Source: Sorghum bicolor (taxonomy: Eukaryota > Streptophyta > Magnoliopsida > Poales > Poaceae). Taken from it: a stretch of 64,000 bases of DNA. The notes below the pieces were generated by a model, which was given only the letters and a program-made list of their open reading frames with translations, was not told the origin of the DNA and did no database searches. Location: positions 10,518,855 through 10,582,854 of the forward strand of contig NC_012877.2 of the NCBI RefSeq assembly GCF_000003195.3. The letters are read 5' to 3'. This document shows, piece by piece, positions 28,534-40,768 of the stretch. The translations under genes and the position numbers were made by a program. Every line of letters starts with the position of its first letter. Position 1 is the first letter of the stretch.

Positions 28534-31500
28534 GTCGCGTGCACCAACTCTGCCATCTTATGCCTTGCCTCAAAAATCAGCTTGCTCATACCTATGCGGC
28601 AAGTAAATTTTGTTCCTTTTGGTGCAACCTCAGGGCATGCCTTTTCTTGCACTAGAATATCGCAGGCCAAATTAAAACTCCATACAACCTACCAAACAGA
28701 GACAGTTGCAGCATATAAGTCTGGCTAGAGGCATATGTCTAGGTTACCAATTAGGCTTGAAGGTGGTCATAAAAGTAGAGTGCGCATGATCATGTATATG
28801 AGCCTCTATGTTTATACTATGATTCAAAAAAATATCAAGGAAATTTTTCACAAATGTTTGGTCCCAGTGAACTAATGAATAATGCATGTAAGGTACTTTG
28901 ATATAATATTTGCACGAATCATTGCAACATTGTAGTTGGCGCTAGGTACTTTGATCCTTTAGCTGCCTTATATTGCTGTATGCTTTATCCAATTTCTCCA
29001 CATTGTACTTTTTTTGGTTCAGTACTACATGAACTTGCACAAAAATAGGCCTCATCGTCAGGAGCTCCTTCATGAGTATCACAGCTTAGTACCATTAAGC
29101 CAACGGCTATAGAAAGCCAATGATTCCTGTGGTTTATACTCAGGAACTGTGTGCCCAGAACCCTGCGAGAGGAACAAACAGGATAGATAAAAAAGGCAAC
29201 TTTGTTTTTTTGTGTTTCAAAAATGTGTCATTAGATGTAATTTGTTTTTGATTTGGCAGGGTAGTATCATGTTTGTGAATCTATGGATTAATTGACAAAG
29301 TTCAATTTGAAATTGTACCACACCTTAATCGTGGTGAAAGTAAGGCCGTTTTCATATCCTTGGGTGTACCTGAGTAGTATAACATGCAAAAATATGTGAG
29401 TAGAGCAACATGTCCTTAATTTCTTTCCTTGCGAACATACAATCATTTGACTGAAACAATGGAACATAAATAAACCATTTAACTGAAGATTTCTCTTATG
29501 AAAGAACTTTTAACTTTTGTTGGTTATTTTGAAGAATAATTCAACCACTAGGATATTGTGATTTGAAGATCTTAGGAGAAAAGAGTCAATGTGTGTTCAA
29601 ATACCCAGCTACTTGTTCATTAACAATCCATTGTCGCCATGAATCAATGATGCCGTAGCCTAAAGATGCAGTCCATGCTTCAGTCCCAGTGTGAGGTACG
29701 CACATATCATGGTCACCGCTGAAACAATTGCAAAAGAAATATCACAATGATAACCGCAACTTTTCTGGGTCTAAAAATGTAAGAGCCTAAATCATATAAT
29801 TTTATAGGTTCTTAAAGTACCTGTAAATCAAAGCACGATAACCCTGGCTTGTAAGGTTCTTGTGATAAATTATCATACTCCCAGCATCATGATCAAAATC
29901 TATTTTATCTGTGCATAATTGCCAGGGTCCAATTGAACTGACCTAATATATGTGCATGATAAACTATGGTTAGAAGGTGGAAAGCTTTACAATAGGTCCA
30001 ATAAGTACAAGGTGGTTATTTAGTGTATGACTATCATACTGGTTCAGCATGAATCGCAGATCTGACGTTATCATTGTTTAGCCATGCTGTTGCAACTTCA
30101 TCACTCTGAAAATTAAGAAAACAAGACAGTGAAGGTACATAAGAAAATGGGATAAAATGAATCATGCTTTGTTTGTGACAAAAAAAATTACACCTCTATA
30201 TTTCAGCGAAGATAAAGCTGGAAGATGTGCCTGCCTTATTTACATAGTATAATCGGAGAAGATAAAGATAAATGAACTAAATAAGTGTGTTGAATTGCAC
30301 ATTTTAGTATTACTGTATTACGAGTTTACGATGCTAGCTCACATACATATATGGTGATCTATAGTGGGATGTTTTACACATTGACTAAGCATATCTAGAT
30401 TTGCTTCATGAATATATTTTTTATTTCTACCTTTCAATATTGTGATAGAAACTATGGTCAAATTTGTAAGTAAAGAGGATGGAAGCAACCAATGACATCT
30501 GTAAAGAAAATGAGAGAGTACAAAAAGAGGTAAGGAGCAACCTCTGGAGCAAAACATTAATGTTATGACAGATAATAGAGTTATAGTGGGGGTGGTTAGT
30601 GTGCTTGTCCTCACCATACATGGAACTCCACGGGGAACTGATGCAGCTAGCTCCTGCCATGATGGAACACGCCCATCTCTTACAGGAGCTCTCAAAGGCC
30701 AGGCCCGTCCATGCATTCTATTTCTTACTGGAAGGGGCTTGCTAGTTACACCAAGATCTTTGAAACTTGGAGGAAGTTTGTTACTTTGTGGGATACCTTC
30801 TTTGGTGTTTGTACCATGGTAGCATGGCTCAAGAATGTCATAAATATTTAATCCATCAAGTGCCTACACAAAAACATCAACATATAATACAAAGAATATA
30901 GTATTTCTTTATTTTACTAGACAGTGTCAGGTTTACCGTATCGACTTTTGACAGCGCATCGTCGCATTTTGCACTACTAGAATTCCAGTAACTTCCTTGA
31001 CATGCAGTGTTGGCTTCCTACATTTTGTATAGAAATTCTTTTTTTAAGATAAAGGAATGAAACATTCCGGCCTTCACATTTTGTATAGAAATTATGGTAA
31101 ATCGAAAGAACATATGTATGTTTCAATGGACACAAAAAGATTTAGAAGTATTTTGTGTATTCAAAGGATATGAATGAAGTGTTCCAATACAATCAATACA
31201 ACATCATGGTGTAATTAAAGAAATTATTTCAGGATGAGGATATCCGTTGGGGTATAGTCATACTGATGTACCTTGTATATACTCTCTGAAATTAGAGCCA
31301 TTCCGTGTGCAAATGGCACAAGAGCGTTACCATCAAAGACGGTGTCGCATACACCATTGCCAACCATGTAGCCCTAACACAAGAATACAACAAAACTTTA
31401 AACATTATTATATATATTTCCTTGGTAACCATGTTCGCCGTTCCCATGAAGGCAGCGATAATATAATAAAAATTACTAACCTTAAAGTTTATAGTTGGCT

Positions 31501-32950
31501 TATCTCCTTTGTGGATTCCTGTAAAATAATTGTCAGTAACAAGAATATCAAAATAACTAGCAGTTTAAGGATCATTACTATCCCAAAGACAAAACCTTTG
31601 ACAACTTCATGTGAAAGGGTAGGGACATAAACTCCAGCATATGACTCTCCAGCTATATAAAATGGATTTTTCAAGAACTCAGGGTAGAGTTGGAACCACT
31701 GGTTAAATGTAACGGAAAGGGAACTGATCAGCTTTTTGTTCGATAAAAAGATTATCAATGATAATGATAAATTCACTAATGTGCCCAACACAAAAGAACA
31801 TATATATTTACCTTGAGAAGAAAAGTATGCGAATCAGCAGCAGTCTTAAGATCACCAGTTTCATAATCTGAAACATTCTTGGAGTAAGACAGCCCAACAC
31901 CAGCAGGGGAGTCCAAGTATATCACACTAGACACCTACAATGCAAGGGAAACATCACTATTCTGTCTCAGTTTAGATCTTGAACACCAGATAATTTATCC
32001 TTAGGACTAACAGAAATGTCCAACCTTAGACCAGCTATAAGGGTTGAGATGAAGCTTTGGCAAGCTTCCAGCTGACCCTCCTGCCTCAAAGTTGAATGGT
32101 CCTGGACCCCAAAAAAACACTCATTAATTGGGATGAAAGATGTTAGAGTGTATAGGCGTCTCCAATTTGAGTTAGTTCCTCTACTTATTGTCATAAGTTG
32201 AGATTCAGGTTCTATGGCCATAAACTCTATTATTTTGCTACACAATGCCCTTGATATGCTCATGCCACTAATTATACATCCTCTGTTGCGCAACAGTGCC
32301 CCCCCCCTAGAGAGGGAGGCGTGCAAACACAGTGACTTCATGGGTCAGCATGTTGCTTGAGGGTGCATGCAGCTTGGGTCAGAATTGTACCATGCCTGAG
32401 CAGTGAGCACCTACCAGCTGCTCCATAGTGTTTTATTAATTTACCTCTAGTTGTCGTGTTGGCCGAAGCTATGCATACACTAATTCCCTTTAGTATCAAG
32501 AATGGATAGTAGTTTGTTGTTGATTCGTCAAGACCTGAATGTGGTGCCTAGACTTTGAATGTGGGGGAGTGGAGACAATCTAGAGACCGATAGAACCATG
32601 ATATGAAGAGGACTTGCAATGGCGGGGTTCCAAATATTTTGGCGTGTTAGAGAAGCGTGGCCCTGCTGGCCACCTCTGGTTCCACCACTACCCCCCCCCC
32701 AACAGCCACCCACCCAAGATCACCCATGATAATGTTGGCCATGGACAACAGGTCCACCATACCTAGGCCTCTCGCCACCAGACGTGTTGAATGATCACCC
32801 TAGAGAGTCTTTTCTTGGTCAGATAACTAGGGTTTTCTCTCCCACTAATCATTGATTAGGGTTTCTTATTGTTTTCCCGGTCTAACATCATTTTAGTTCT
32901 GAAGCCCTCATTTTTGCATGCCTCTACATTGACATCGGCTTCAACTACAT
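28534..32950. repeat. Duplicated block, copy 2 (carboxypeptidase exons 2-13 plus 3' flank)
   Basis: Direct repeat of 1492-5500. Homology begins near GCGTGCACCAACTCTGCC at 28534, where the LINE-like remnant stops, and runs to CATTGACATCGGCTTCAACT near 32946 in intron 1. A small insertion (about 31038-31075) separates exon 6 from exon 7 relative to copy 1. Confidence 0.9.
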
Positions 32951-35900
32951 TATTGGCCACCTCTAGCCACTGTTCACATAAACGACCATTTAGACCATTT
33001 AAACGTTGTGTAAACGTTACACAGTGGTACATCGTTTCCATTAAATTAGCTATTTAGTCCGTTTAATTGACCATTTAGCCCGTTTAATGGGTTGTTTAGC
33101 CCGAATAATGGCTAAATGGCAGGTGACTGATTGTTAACTGTTTAGCGTTTAGCAAAACATTGCCTCTAGCACATCACTCAATGCTAGCTCATCCTTGCCT
33201 CCTTTGTCATCAAGTACTACACACCTCCTCTCTCCAAATGCTACTGCATCTTATTGCCATGCCACATCATCGTCGTCATTAATCGTACATATTATTGGCA
33301 ATTACATCTTAATTGACCTATTCCGTGCAATTTCATCTTAATTGACACAAACTACATATGTGGCTATGACATTGTGCACATCACATGCAATGTGTTTAGT
33401 AGGATGTTCATGTTCTTCACATTGAGCATCACTATCATGGCATCCAAAACACCAGGCCTTGCAACAAATCACCTAGACCTACCTCCTCACTTTGTCCAGT
33501 ACAACCTCCTTGCTATTCCTTGCCCATTTCATCTACTCCAACAACCATGGAATGCATTGGTATCTTCTACCCTACCATTTTTACACTATACTCATCCTGA
33601 AGGCTTTCTCCGCTAGTACTTTAGATGTTGATGCATGGTTGAGAATCTCCCTCTAGTACATCTAGTATTGGCAACACAGTACCAACAGGTGCCATTATCC
33701 ATAACACAATTGTAGGCATGACAAACCTAGTGCATACCTCGTCCATGGTGACATTGGCTACACCCTTGGCATCAACTCTCCCTCAACGGCTGCCTCAATG
33801 CATCACATTTATTCATGGTGACATCTCCTATGAACCACCATACCCATGGAAACACCTTGGGTATCCAAGGCTTCTTGTGTGGCCAACTCATCTTTGAAAA
33901 CTTAGACATCTCTGTTGACCACAACTATCATACACATGACATGCATCCTCGAGAACATCAACATACGCACAAAGGCCTATCATGATATTGCCCTGCTTGA
34001 GTAACATTTTAGCTTCACTACATCCAACATCTACGATGAATGGACCATTATGACTGCAAGGGGTGATAACTCTTCGAGTTACAACCTTAGGCTTGTATGT
34101 GACATTCCCACTATGAATGTTGCGAAAATGTTAGAATATATATTTAAGCTTAGGCTCACACTTATTGCTTGATCCAAGGGCCTATATAGGACTTAGTATG
34201 AGAGGTAGAGTTGTGTGCTCTTTGCATGCTGGAGCCTAGTGACTCACCGGCCATGTCAACGACAAGGAAACCCTTTGATGACGAAGCGCCACAGTGGACT
34301 GCGTCAATGTGATTAGGAGACTAGGGCGTCCCAAAGGTGAGGGTCTCATGATGAGAGCATATTCGAGAGCTCTAATATTGGTAACGCCGCTTCTTTGAAG
34401 TTTGCTCTTTGCTCACTTGATATTTACTTACGTCGCTTATGTTTTATGTGTTTGTGTGTCTTCTACCTTTCTATATTAATTGGGATAGATGATATGATTA
34501 GCTATATATAGGTTGCAGAACGCTTTGTGAATGGGTAGGTAGAGACACTAGATAATTTCTAGGTGCACTTCTTGCTAGTTAGTACTCCCTTCATACATGT
34601 AAAGAAACTCGTTTAGAACAACGACACGGTCTCCAAAGTCTAACTTTGACTCCTTGTTATATAAAATATTTATCAAAAAGTGGTATATGTATATTTGTAT
34701 GTAAGTATTTTTCAAGACAAATCTATTCGTATGTTTTCACATTTCCAAACTCAACAATTTAAAAGTTATTTTATGATTTATATTCTCAATGTTTGACCCA
34801 AACCTTTTTGAAGATGACTTTCTTTATGGGTATGGATGAAGTGGTTATTATCTAGCATAAATCGTGTTGGAGCACTGGGTTAACTTTTTTTTATTAGTGA
34901 TCCAATTTACTACTCCCCTCTTGGGTCCCGTGCGCTAAGACACTACTCATAAGAGCGCTAAATTCTTTACAAAGATAAGATAAGAATACAAATATTGAAC
35001 ATATATATCAAAGGAACACTAAAAAAATATGAAGTGTATCAAATTATTATAAGCACCCAAGCTTTTCTCTATGCTTTGGAAAAGGAATTTTTTGCCCAAA
35101 TTTTGTCTAAATTCGGGACGTTTGCATTGATTTTCTTCATATTCCATCTGGTATACCCTTTTTCCTTCTCTACCTTTTTTCGTCACTTGTTATAGCCTCT
35201 AGAAATATCTATATCGCCATAACCCCACATTTCTCCTGTCTTGTGGCTCCTGCCACCGGATTTGTCATCTGCCAGGCTAACTACTCTCAAGATGATTGAT
35301 GCCTTAGTCGACCTTCACCACCTTATTAGCAACCCCTAGCGCGTGGCCACACCATCCACACTAAACAACCTCCACTAGTAGTGTGGTCCAATATTTCCTC
35401 CCATCAAGACATCAACCCTAAGCATGCATAATCCCAAAACCCTACCTTGGCTCCTGGTGCCCCACTACACATCCGCCAATCGCCTTCATTGTTGAACCAA
35501 TAATATTTATTTCAAGATCCCTATAAAACCGCATGTTCCAAATCCGCGGACTTATCCCACGTCCATATTCTACATAACTCTGCACGTCAGGCAAATTTGG
35601 TCTCATCCACTTCACAGCCCAGCCTCTCGCCACTCCATCCATGAAAGAAAGTTTGTTCCCCAAAATGCTCAATTATTCTACATCTTTATTAGATTCCTTA
35701 CTCTAACAAGTTGGTTGGAAAAAAAAAGTTGCATGGTGAGGAAAGCGGGAAAGAAAAATGCGATGGAGAGATGTCAAATATAGACAACACTAGTAGCTAG
35801 TAGAGAATATCATGATACTAGTTTAGCTTCCCCAGAAGCAGAAGACAGCGACGTGATATATCCGATCCAGTGCGTCCGGCTACTTTGTGCGATGACGATG

Positions 35901-36502
35901 CCTAATGTTCTTCTACTCCAGAAAGCAACAGCGCAGCAACCAGCTGCTGTCATCGGCACCCCACCACCGCTACCTTCTTCCTCGCCTTTTCTAGCTCGAT
36001 TCCGTCCACAGCACGAACGAACGACGACATGCCCCACAAGCAACCACGACGATTGGCCAAACAAAAACTCGTGACGACGACATGCACACACACGACGACC
36101 AGGCCACCGGTCGTCGTCGTGCATGTCGTCGACGACGGATCGATCGGACACAACTAAGTACTACGCACCGTGCTCGTAGACGAAGCCGTCGAAGCTGGAG
36201 CAGCCAGGCCCGCCGTTGAGCCACAGCACGACGGGGTCCTTGGCGGGGTCACGCTCGGACTCCACCAGGTAGTAGAAGAGCCTCCTGCCGTGCGCCTCGT
36301 CCACCGTCACGTACCCGGCGTAGTGCTTCGACGGCAGCGCGCCGCTGCCCGCCGTGTACCCCGGGACGCTCGTCACCAGTGCACCCGGCGGCGCGGCGTG
36401 GCAGCAGCGAGCGAAAAAGGCCGAGGACACCACTACTACCACCAGCAGCAGCAGCAGCGGCGGGAGGGGTGGAGGAGCCGCGGTAGAGCCGCCGCGTGCC
36501 AT
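29079..36502 (-). CDS. CBP1: Serine carboxypeptidase I-like (S10), copy 2, 13 exons, 512 aa
   Basis: Tandem paralogue of the gene at 2034-5854, same orientation and exon plan. Exons: 36502-36169, 32101-32025, 31934-31812, 31698-31596, 31518-31481, 31373-31272, 31017-30937, 30863-30615, 30105-30040, 29942-29821, 29718-29605, 29369-29324, 29162-29079. They total 1539 nt with GT-AG junctions and no internal stop. The signal peptide is at about 1-36, GGPGCSS at 97-103, and the triad is Ser197, Asp436 and His489 (in [11 protein letters not shown]). Exons 2-13 are nearly identical to copy 1; exon 1 differs in the signal peptide, mature N-terminus and length. Intron 1 is about 4.07 kb against 551 bp in copy 1, through inserted sequence that includes a MITE. 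The VPCM junction matches barley CP-MI better than copy 1 does. Expected function: processing C-terminal exopeptidase, secreted or vacuolar. Confidence 0.92.
32951..36168. other. Expanded part of intron 1 of carboxypeptidase copy 2
   Basis: About 3.2 kb with no counterpart in copy 1. 32980-33150 has an iterated ATTTAGCCCGTTTAAT motif. 33200-34150 looks like decayed coding DNA, but no domain could be read. 34130-34560 has an LTR-like feel (GCCTATATAGGACTT). 34585-34844 is a MITE. 34850-36160 shows nothing recognisable. ORFs here have no domains. Confidence 0.6.
34585..34844. mobile_element. Stowaway-type MITE in intron 1 of copy 2
   Basis: Left end CTCCCTTCATACATGTAAAG and right end, read inversely, CCACTTCATCCATACCCATA form an imperfect terminal inverted repeat, flanked by TA dinucleotides as in mariner-type MITEs. 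It is about 260 bp, AT-rich and non-coding. Confidence 0.55.
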
Positions 36503-36584
36503 TGCTGCGAGAGTGTGTGGGAGCTCGGTGCGCGCGGAGCTAGGAGTGACGACTCCGTGCCCTGACCGGAATGGATGGAGCGCG

Positions 36585-36592
36585 TTTAAATA
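36585..36592 (-). promoter_or_regulatory. TATA box of carboxypeptidase copy 2
   Basis: TATTTAAA on the minus strand, 83 bp upstream of the ATG at 36502. The surrounding GC-rich promoter (36500-36700) is not visibly similar to the copy 1 promoter. Confidence 0.6.
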
Positions 36593-36923
36593 CAGAAGAT
36601 GAGCTGCCGGCCGGCTGCGACGTGTATGTAGAGAGTGTGTTAAGGAATGGTGACGTTGACGACAAAGCCGGCGGCGCCCGGCGGTTGTGTTGTGTCAGTG
36701 TGTTCGATATCGTACGTCAGTGTGTGTGTGTGTGTGTTGGAATTCTCACCGTCTCAGCCTACCCACTAAGACTTGAGTCACCCAATGCAAGTCGGCCGGG
36801 CCACGCCAGGATATGTTGACCAGGTGACGGATTTTGCAAAAGGAGAAGCGAGTCAGTTGATGTTTTCCAACACCATCCATGTGTATGACGGTATATAATA
36901 TGGTCTGTGCTTCTCTCGCAAGG

Positions 36924-36928
<5 letters not shown>

Positions 36929-36991
<63 letters not shown>
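36929..36991. repeat. (TA)n microsatellite, about 63 bp
   Basis: Perfect TA run, 427 bp upstream of the copy 2 start codon. Confidence 0.97.
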
Positions 36992-36994
<3 letters not shown>

Positions 36995-37252
36995 ATCTCT
37001 TCTCCTGTCGATGCATGGCATAATATTCTCCGGCGAGCTGAGATTAAGTATGGAGCTGAGATGATGTCATTCCGGAAGACGCCAAGTTCCACTACAACCC
37101 TAGATTGGAATTGAATAGTGCAAACAAGAACGAACACTTGTAGAAGCTTTGAGTGTAGGGCAAACATTTGTACAACCTTTAACCGGCGGCCGAACACTTG
37201 ATTACTTGTATATTATTGTAAATGTAATGTGTATGTACGTATATGTATAGCT

Positions 37253-37257
<5 letters not shown>

Positions 37258-37320
<63 letters not shown>
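37258..37320. repeat. (TA)n microsatellite, about 63 bp
   Basis: Second perfect TA run, 266 bp beyond the first and almost the same length. Confidence 0.97.
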
Positions 37321-37323
<3 letters not shown>

Positions 37324-37470
37324 GATAGTTTCATACTTTATTTGTGTGTGCAATAATAACGCTCTAGTATAGGTGTAACGTATACGATAATAGCAGTGAA
37401 GAATAAATTGGAAAACAATATAATTGAAAACCAAAATAAAAAATGAATTGAAAAGAAAAAGAAAAAAAAT

Positions 37471-37663
37471 TTAGTCCCGGTTTGTAATACCAACCGGGAC
37501 TAAAAGGGGCTGCGCCACGTCAGTTAGTGGCATGCCCTTTTGTTCCGGTTGGTAATACCAACCGGGACTAAATATCCCCTTTAGTACCGCATCTGTGAAC
37601 CAGGACTAAAAGTGGGACATTTAGTCTTGAAACCTTTGTCCCGGCTCGCAGCCCAGGACTAAA
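37471..37663. repeat. CACTA-type subterminal repeats (TTTAGTCCCGGTT family)
   Basis: Inverted pairs TTTAGTCCCGGTTTGTAAT and ACCAACCGGGACTAAA, then decaying copies to 37663. The same repeat words flank the CACTA end at 40769. No terminal CACTA was found at either edge, so this is an end fragment. 37664-38475 contains no gene; a short phrase GGAATAATCAGGGTTTAGA occurs twice (37687 and 37747). Confidence 0.65.
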
Positions 37664-38475
37664 GGCCTGTTTCAACTTTCAGTGGTAGGAATAATCAGGG
37701 TTTAGAACTGCCGGTGCCCGGCGGAGAACAAACAGTGTGAGCAGCAGGAATAATCAGGGTTTAGAGGTGCCTGTTCCCTTGAGCTTATCTGCTGATGAAT
37801 GTGTCAGCAGTGTTTTTCTCTTATAATAAATCTGCGAACAATACTTCCAGTCATAACTTATGAGTGAAACAAACAATAGATGGCCGGCAGCGAGAGGTCA
37901 ATTAAGTGACGCCCATCCCAATGAGTGGGTTGATGACAGCTGCGAGAGTGGATGCAGGCTCGAGATCCGGCAACGTCTATCGACCGCTGGAGAGATACGA
38001 TATGAAGATAGGCCGATACGGCATGGCCATGACGCGAAGCAAAGATAGTGGTTATGCACCGTGCAACAAGCAGCAAGCTAAGATATCATATGGACGGGTC
38101 GGATGTGGGAGGAGTGGTGTGGTGTTAGTAGTGGCCACGGTGCACCAGCAACACACCATATGGCCGGTGAGTGTGTGTGTGTGTGAGGAGGGCAGGAAAA
38201 GGGGCACTCGTGGTGTCTAATAATATCTGTATATGCATGGGTGATGGATGGATATTGAAAGTTTTTTTCGCTCAAGTGGATCGGATCAAATGGGAATCGT
38301 TATCACGGGTGCAAGTGTAGCAATTAATGTAAAGATTGACCACTTTTTCCAAATAAAGAAAGAGCTTTGTCAAGGAGACCTAGGCCTGTTAATCTACTCT
38401 TTTGTTCAACATTGTTGCTGACATGCATATTAATGATCCTTATAAATACAGCCAAAAGAAGAACGGTAGTTAATT

Positions 38476-38718
38476 GGCCTTGTTTAGTTCAAAAAATTTT
38501 AGAAAATTGACACCGTAGCACTTTCGTTTGTATTTGACAAATATTGTTCCAATCATGGACTAACTAGGCTCAAAAGATTTGTCTCGTCAAATTCAACCAA
38601 ACTGTGCAATTAGTTTTTATTTTCGTATATATTTAATACTCCATGCATACGTCTAAAGATTCGATGTGACGGAAAATCTGAAAAATTTTGCAAAATTTTT
38701 TAGAAACTAAACAAGGCC
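38476..38718. mobile_element. 243-bp MITE with GGCCTTGTTTAGTT terminal inverted repeats
   Basis: Begins GGCCTTGTTTAGTT and ends AAACTAAACAAGGCC, giving an inverted repeat of about 14 bp around an AT-rich, non-coding middle. This is a very abundant MITE type in panicoid grasses. The flanks (AATT / TAAG) give no clear target duplication, so superfamily assignment is left open. Confidence 0.8.
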
Positions 38719-38874
38719 TAAGGCTAGATTAAAAACAACTACCATCAACCCATATCCACAAACCCTAGGCCAACCTCCAGTCTCTTATTATACCCCCTTC
38801 ATGACACACAATCTCTCTCTCTCTCCTCAGCCATTGATGCCCTTCTGGCCTTCTTCACCTGCTATGGTTCCTCA

Positions 38875-39888
38875 CACTAGTACATAGAAGCTCTATACAG
38901 CGTGGTTCCTAACCTATTTGCACAGTCATTTTTTAAACCGCCAGTGCTAGAGGCTAGTGGAAATAAATCTTTCCACGGGCGGTTAACTGCCTGTGGAAAA
39001 CGATTTTCACATGCGGTTCAGTTATGTCAACCGCTTGTGCAAATGCTTGTACAGAAAATATAAATTGGGTTTTAAAAATAGGAAAAAAAAAATTGTAGGA
39101 AAGGTCTGAAGCGTCAAGTTGCGCATTTTTCGCGTAAAATCATGTCCTACACGGCTGGCGAAATTCGAACCCACGACCTCCCCAACGCGCGTAGTCTCCT
39201 CTACCACTCCACCGATCACTCACTTGTGTCTATATTAGAGTTTAGTTTCTCACATATTATCCTAAATCAAGCATACATTGATTTGTTGAGGCCCTAAATG
39301 AATTCAAATGAAAAAGTTGTCAACTATAAAGTTTCATAAATTTTCAAGATCTATAACTTTTATAATAGTAGTTTCTCCATCCAAGGTTATTTACAAAATT
39401 TGAATTTCAAATTTGATAAATTTGAATGTAGTTTTTGATGATATATGATTTCAAATGAAAATGTTATCAGCTACAAAGGTTCACAACTTCTCGAGATCTA
39501 CAACTTTTATTTTGATGGTTTTTTCATACGAGGTCATTTGAAAACTCAAAGAAATCAGTTTCAAATTATTTCTACAAGCGGTTTTCTTAACAAACCACCA
39601 CTAGAAATCTAATTTTTAGTGGCAGTTTCTTAAGAAAGCCGTTTACATGATTTCTAGTGGCGGTTTTGGTAGGAAAACCGCATGTGCAAATCTATTTTCA
39701 CTGGCGGTTCACTTAAGAGAATCGCTAGTGAAAATCCACCATTTGTACTGACGGTTTTCTCAGTGAAAATGTGTTTCCACTGGTGGTTCTTGAGTCGGGC
39801 CCACCAATTTATTTTCACAGACATTTTTAAATTGAAACCGCCTATAAAAATTATGCTCCACCGCCAGCATAGAGCTTTTTTACTAATG
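38875..39888. mobile_element. Complete non-autonomous CACTA-like element, 1014 bp, TSD TCA
   Basis: The left end CACTAGTACATAGAAGCTCT and the inverse of the right end (CATTAGTAAAAAAGCTCTAT) form imperfect terminal inverted repeats. Flanking trinucleotides are identical (TCA at 38872-38874 and 39889-39891), as expected for CACTA insertions. Subterminal repeats of the GCGGTTTTCTTAA / AACCGC type occur at both ends. No transposase frame is present. Confidence 0.75.
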
Positions 39889-40039
39889 TCACACACCGAC
39901 GACCAAGCTGTCGTCACCCAAACGGTGGCGGCGGCTGCCCCTTCATCTCATTATCCTAGCAGCCCCACCTTTCCTCTCCTATGGCGACTACGAGGAGCAC
40001 CCTACCCTGACCCGATGGGGACAAGGTGCATTCAGTAGG

Positions 40040-40330
40040 GGAAAGGTGGATATGATCACTACTTAACCACGGCAGGCAAAAACATTTAACTGAGGCGGTT
40101 TTTACAACCGCATCAAACAAAAGATCACAGTTAATCGTGGCCTTAACCGAGGCGGTTGCCCCGCTCGCCTTGGTAAATCGAGTAAACAAATAGAAAAACA
40201 CTACTACCTAAAAAATGAGGCGGGCAAAAATAGCTTAACTGAGGCGTTTTGGCCAACCGCCTCGAATCAAAGGTCACAGTTAATATGACATTTTTTGAGA
40301 CGGTTTGATGCCCACCTCGGTTAATAAATT
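40040..40330. repeat. CACTA-like terminal region with GAGGCGGTT repeats
   Basis: Repeats of TTAACTGAGGCGGTTTT and inverse AACCGCCTC surround an internal CACTACTACCTAAAAAATG at 40199. It is probably the junction of two related element ends. 39892-40040 and 40330-40768 are GC-rich with no supported gene. Confidence 0.5.
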
Positions 40331-40768
40331 AAAAAAAGTGAATAAGCCCATCGATGGGCCTGCCGAGCCCATCCACACTGCTGCTGGCTAGACTCGCCAT
40401 TGCCGGCACCCTATCGCAGATCCACAAGTAGGGGAGGCAGGAGCGCCGCCAGCCTACTGATCACCCGGTGGGGTAGATCGACTGCGACACCCTGACCCTG
40501 GCTCCTTGGTCCACGTAGGAGCTCCACCTGATCCGACATAGAGGAGGATAACATGAGGGAGAAGGGGCTCCACCGGTCTGTCGCGCCCGCGCCGCTTGTC
40601 CATCGAGCCCGTTATGCCCACTTCGTCACACCTCGATGACGGTTGTGGCAAAGGAGGGCGGCATGGGGGATAAGGGGCTTTGGCGATCTGCTGATGAGGT
40701 CACAGGCTCCTCCTGGCCATCAGGGTGCGTTCTCCTGGCCGTTAGGGTCGTGATCTCTTAGCCGCTGG

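Larger units (their letters stand above)
36600..37470. other. Upstream intergenic DNA of copy 2 with two (TA)n runs
   Basis: Contains (GT)n near 36720-36737 and two TA microsatellites, listed separately. No gene seen; frames across the TA runs are artefacts. Confidence 0.6.

Noticed and set aside
36170..36602. Plus-strand ORFs of 131 and 82 aa
   Set aside because: Antisense shadows of exon 1 of carboxypeptidase copy 2, created by its high GC content.
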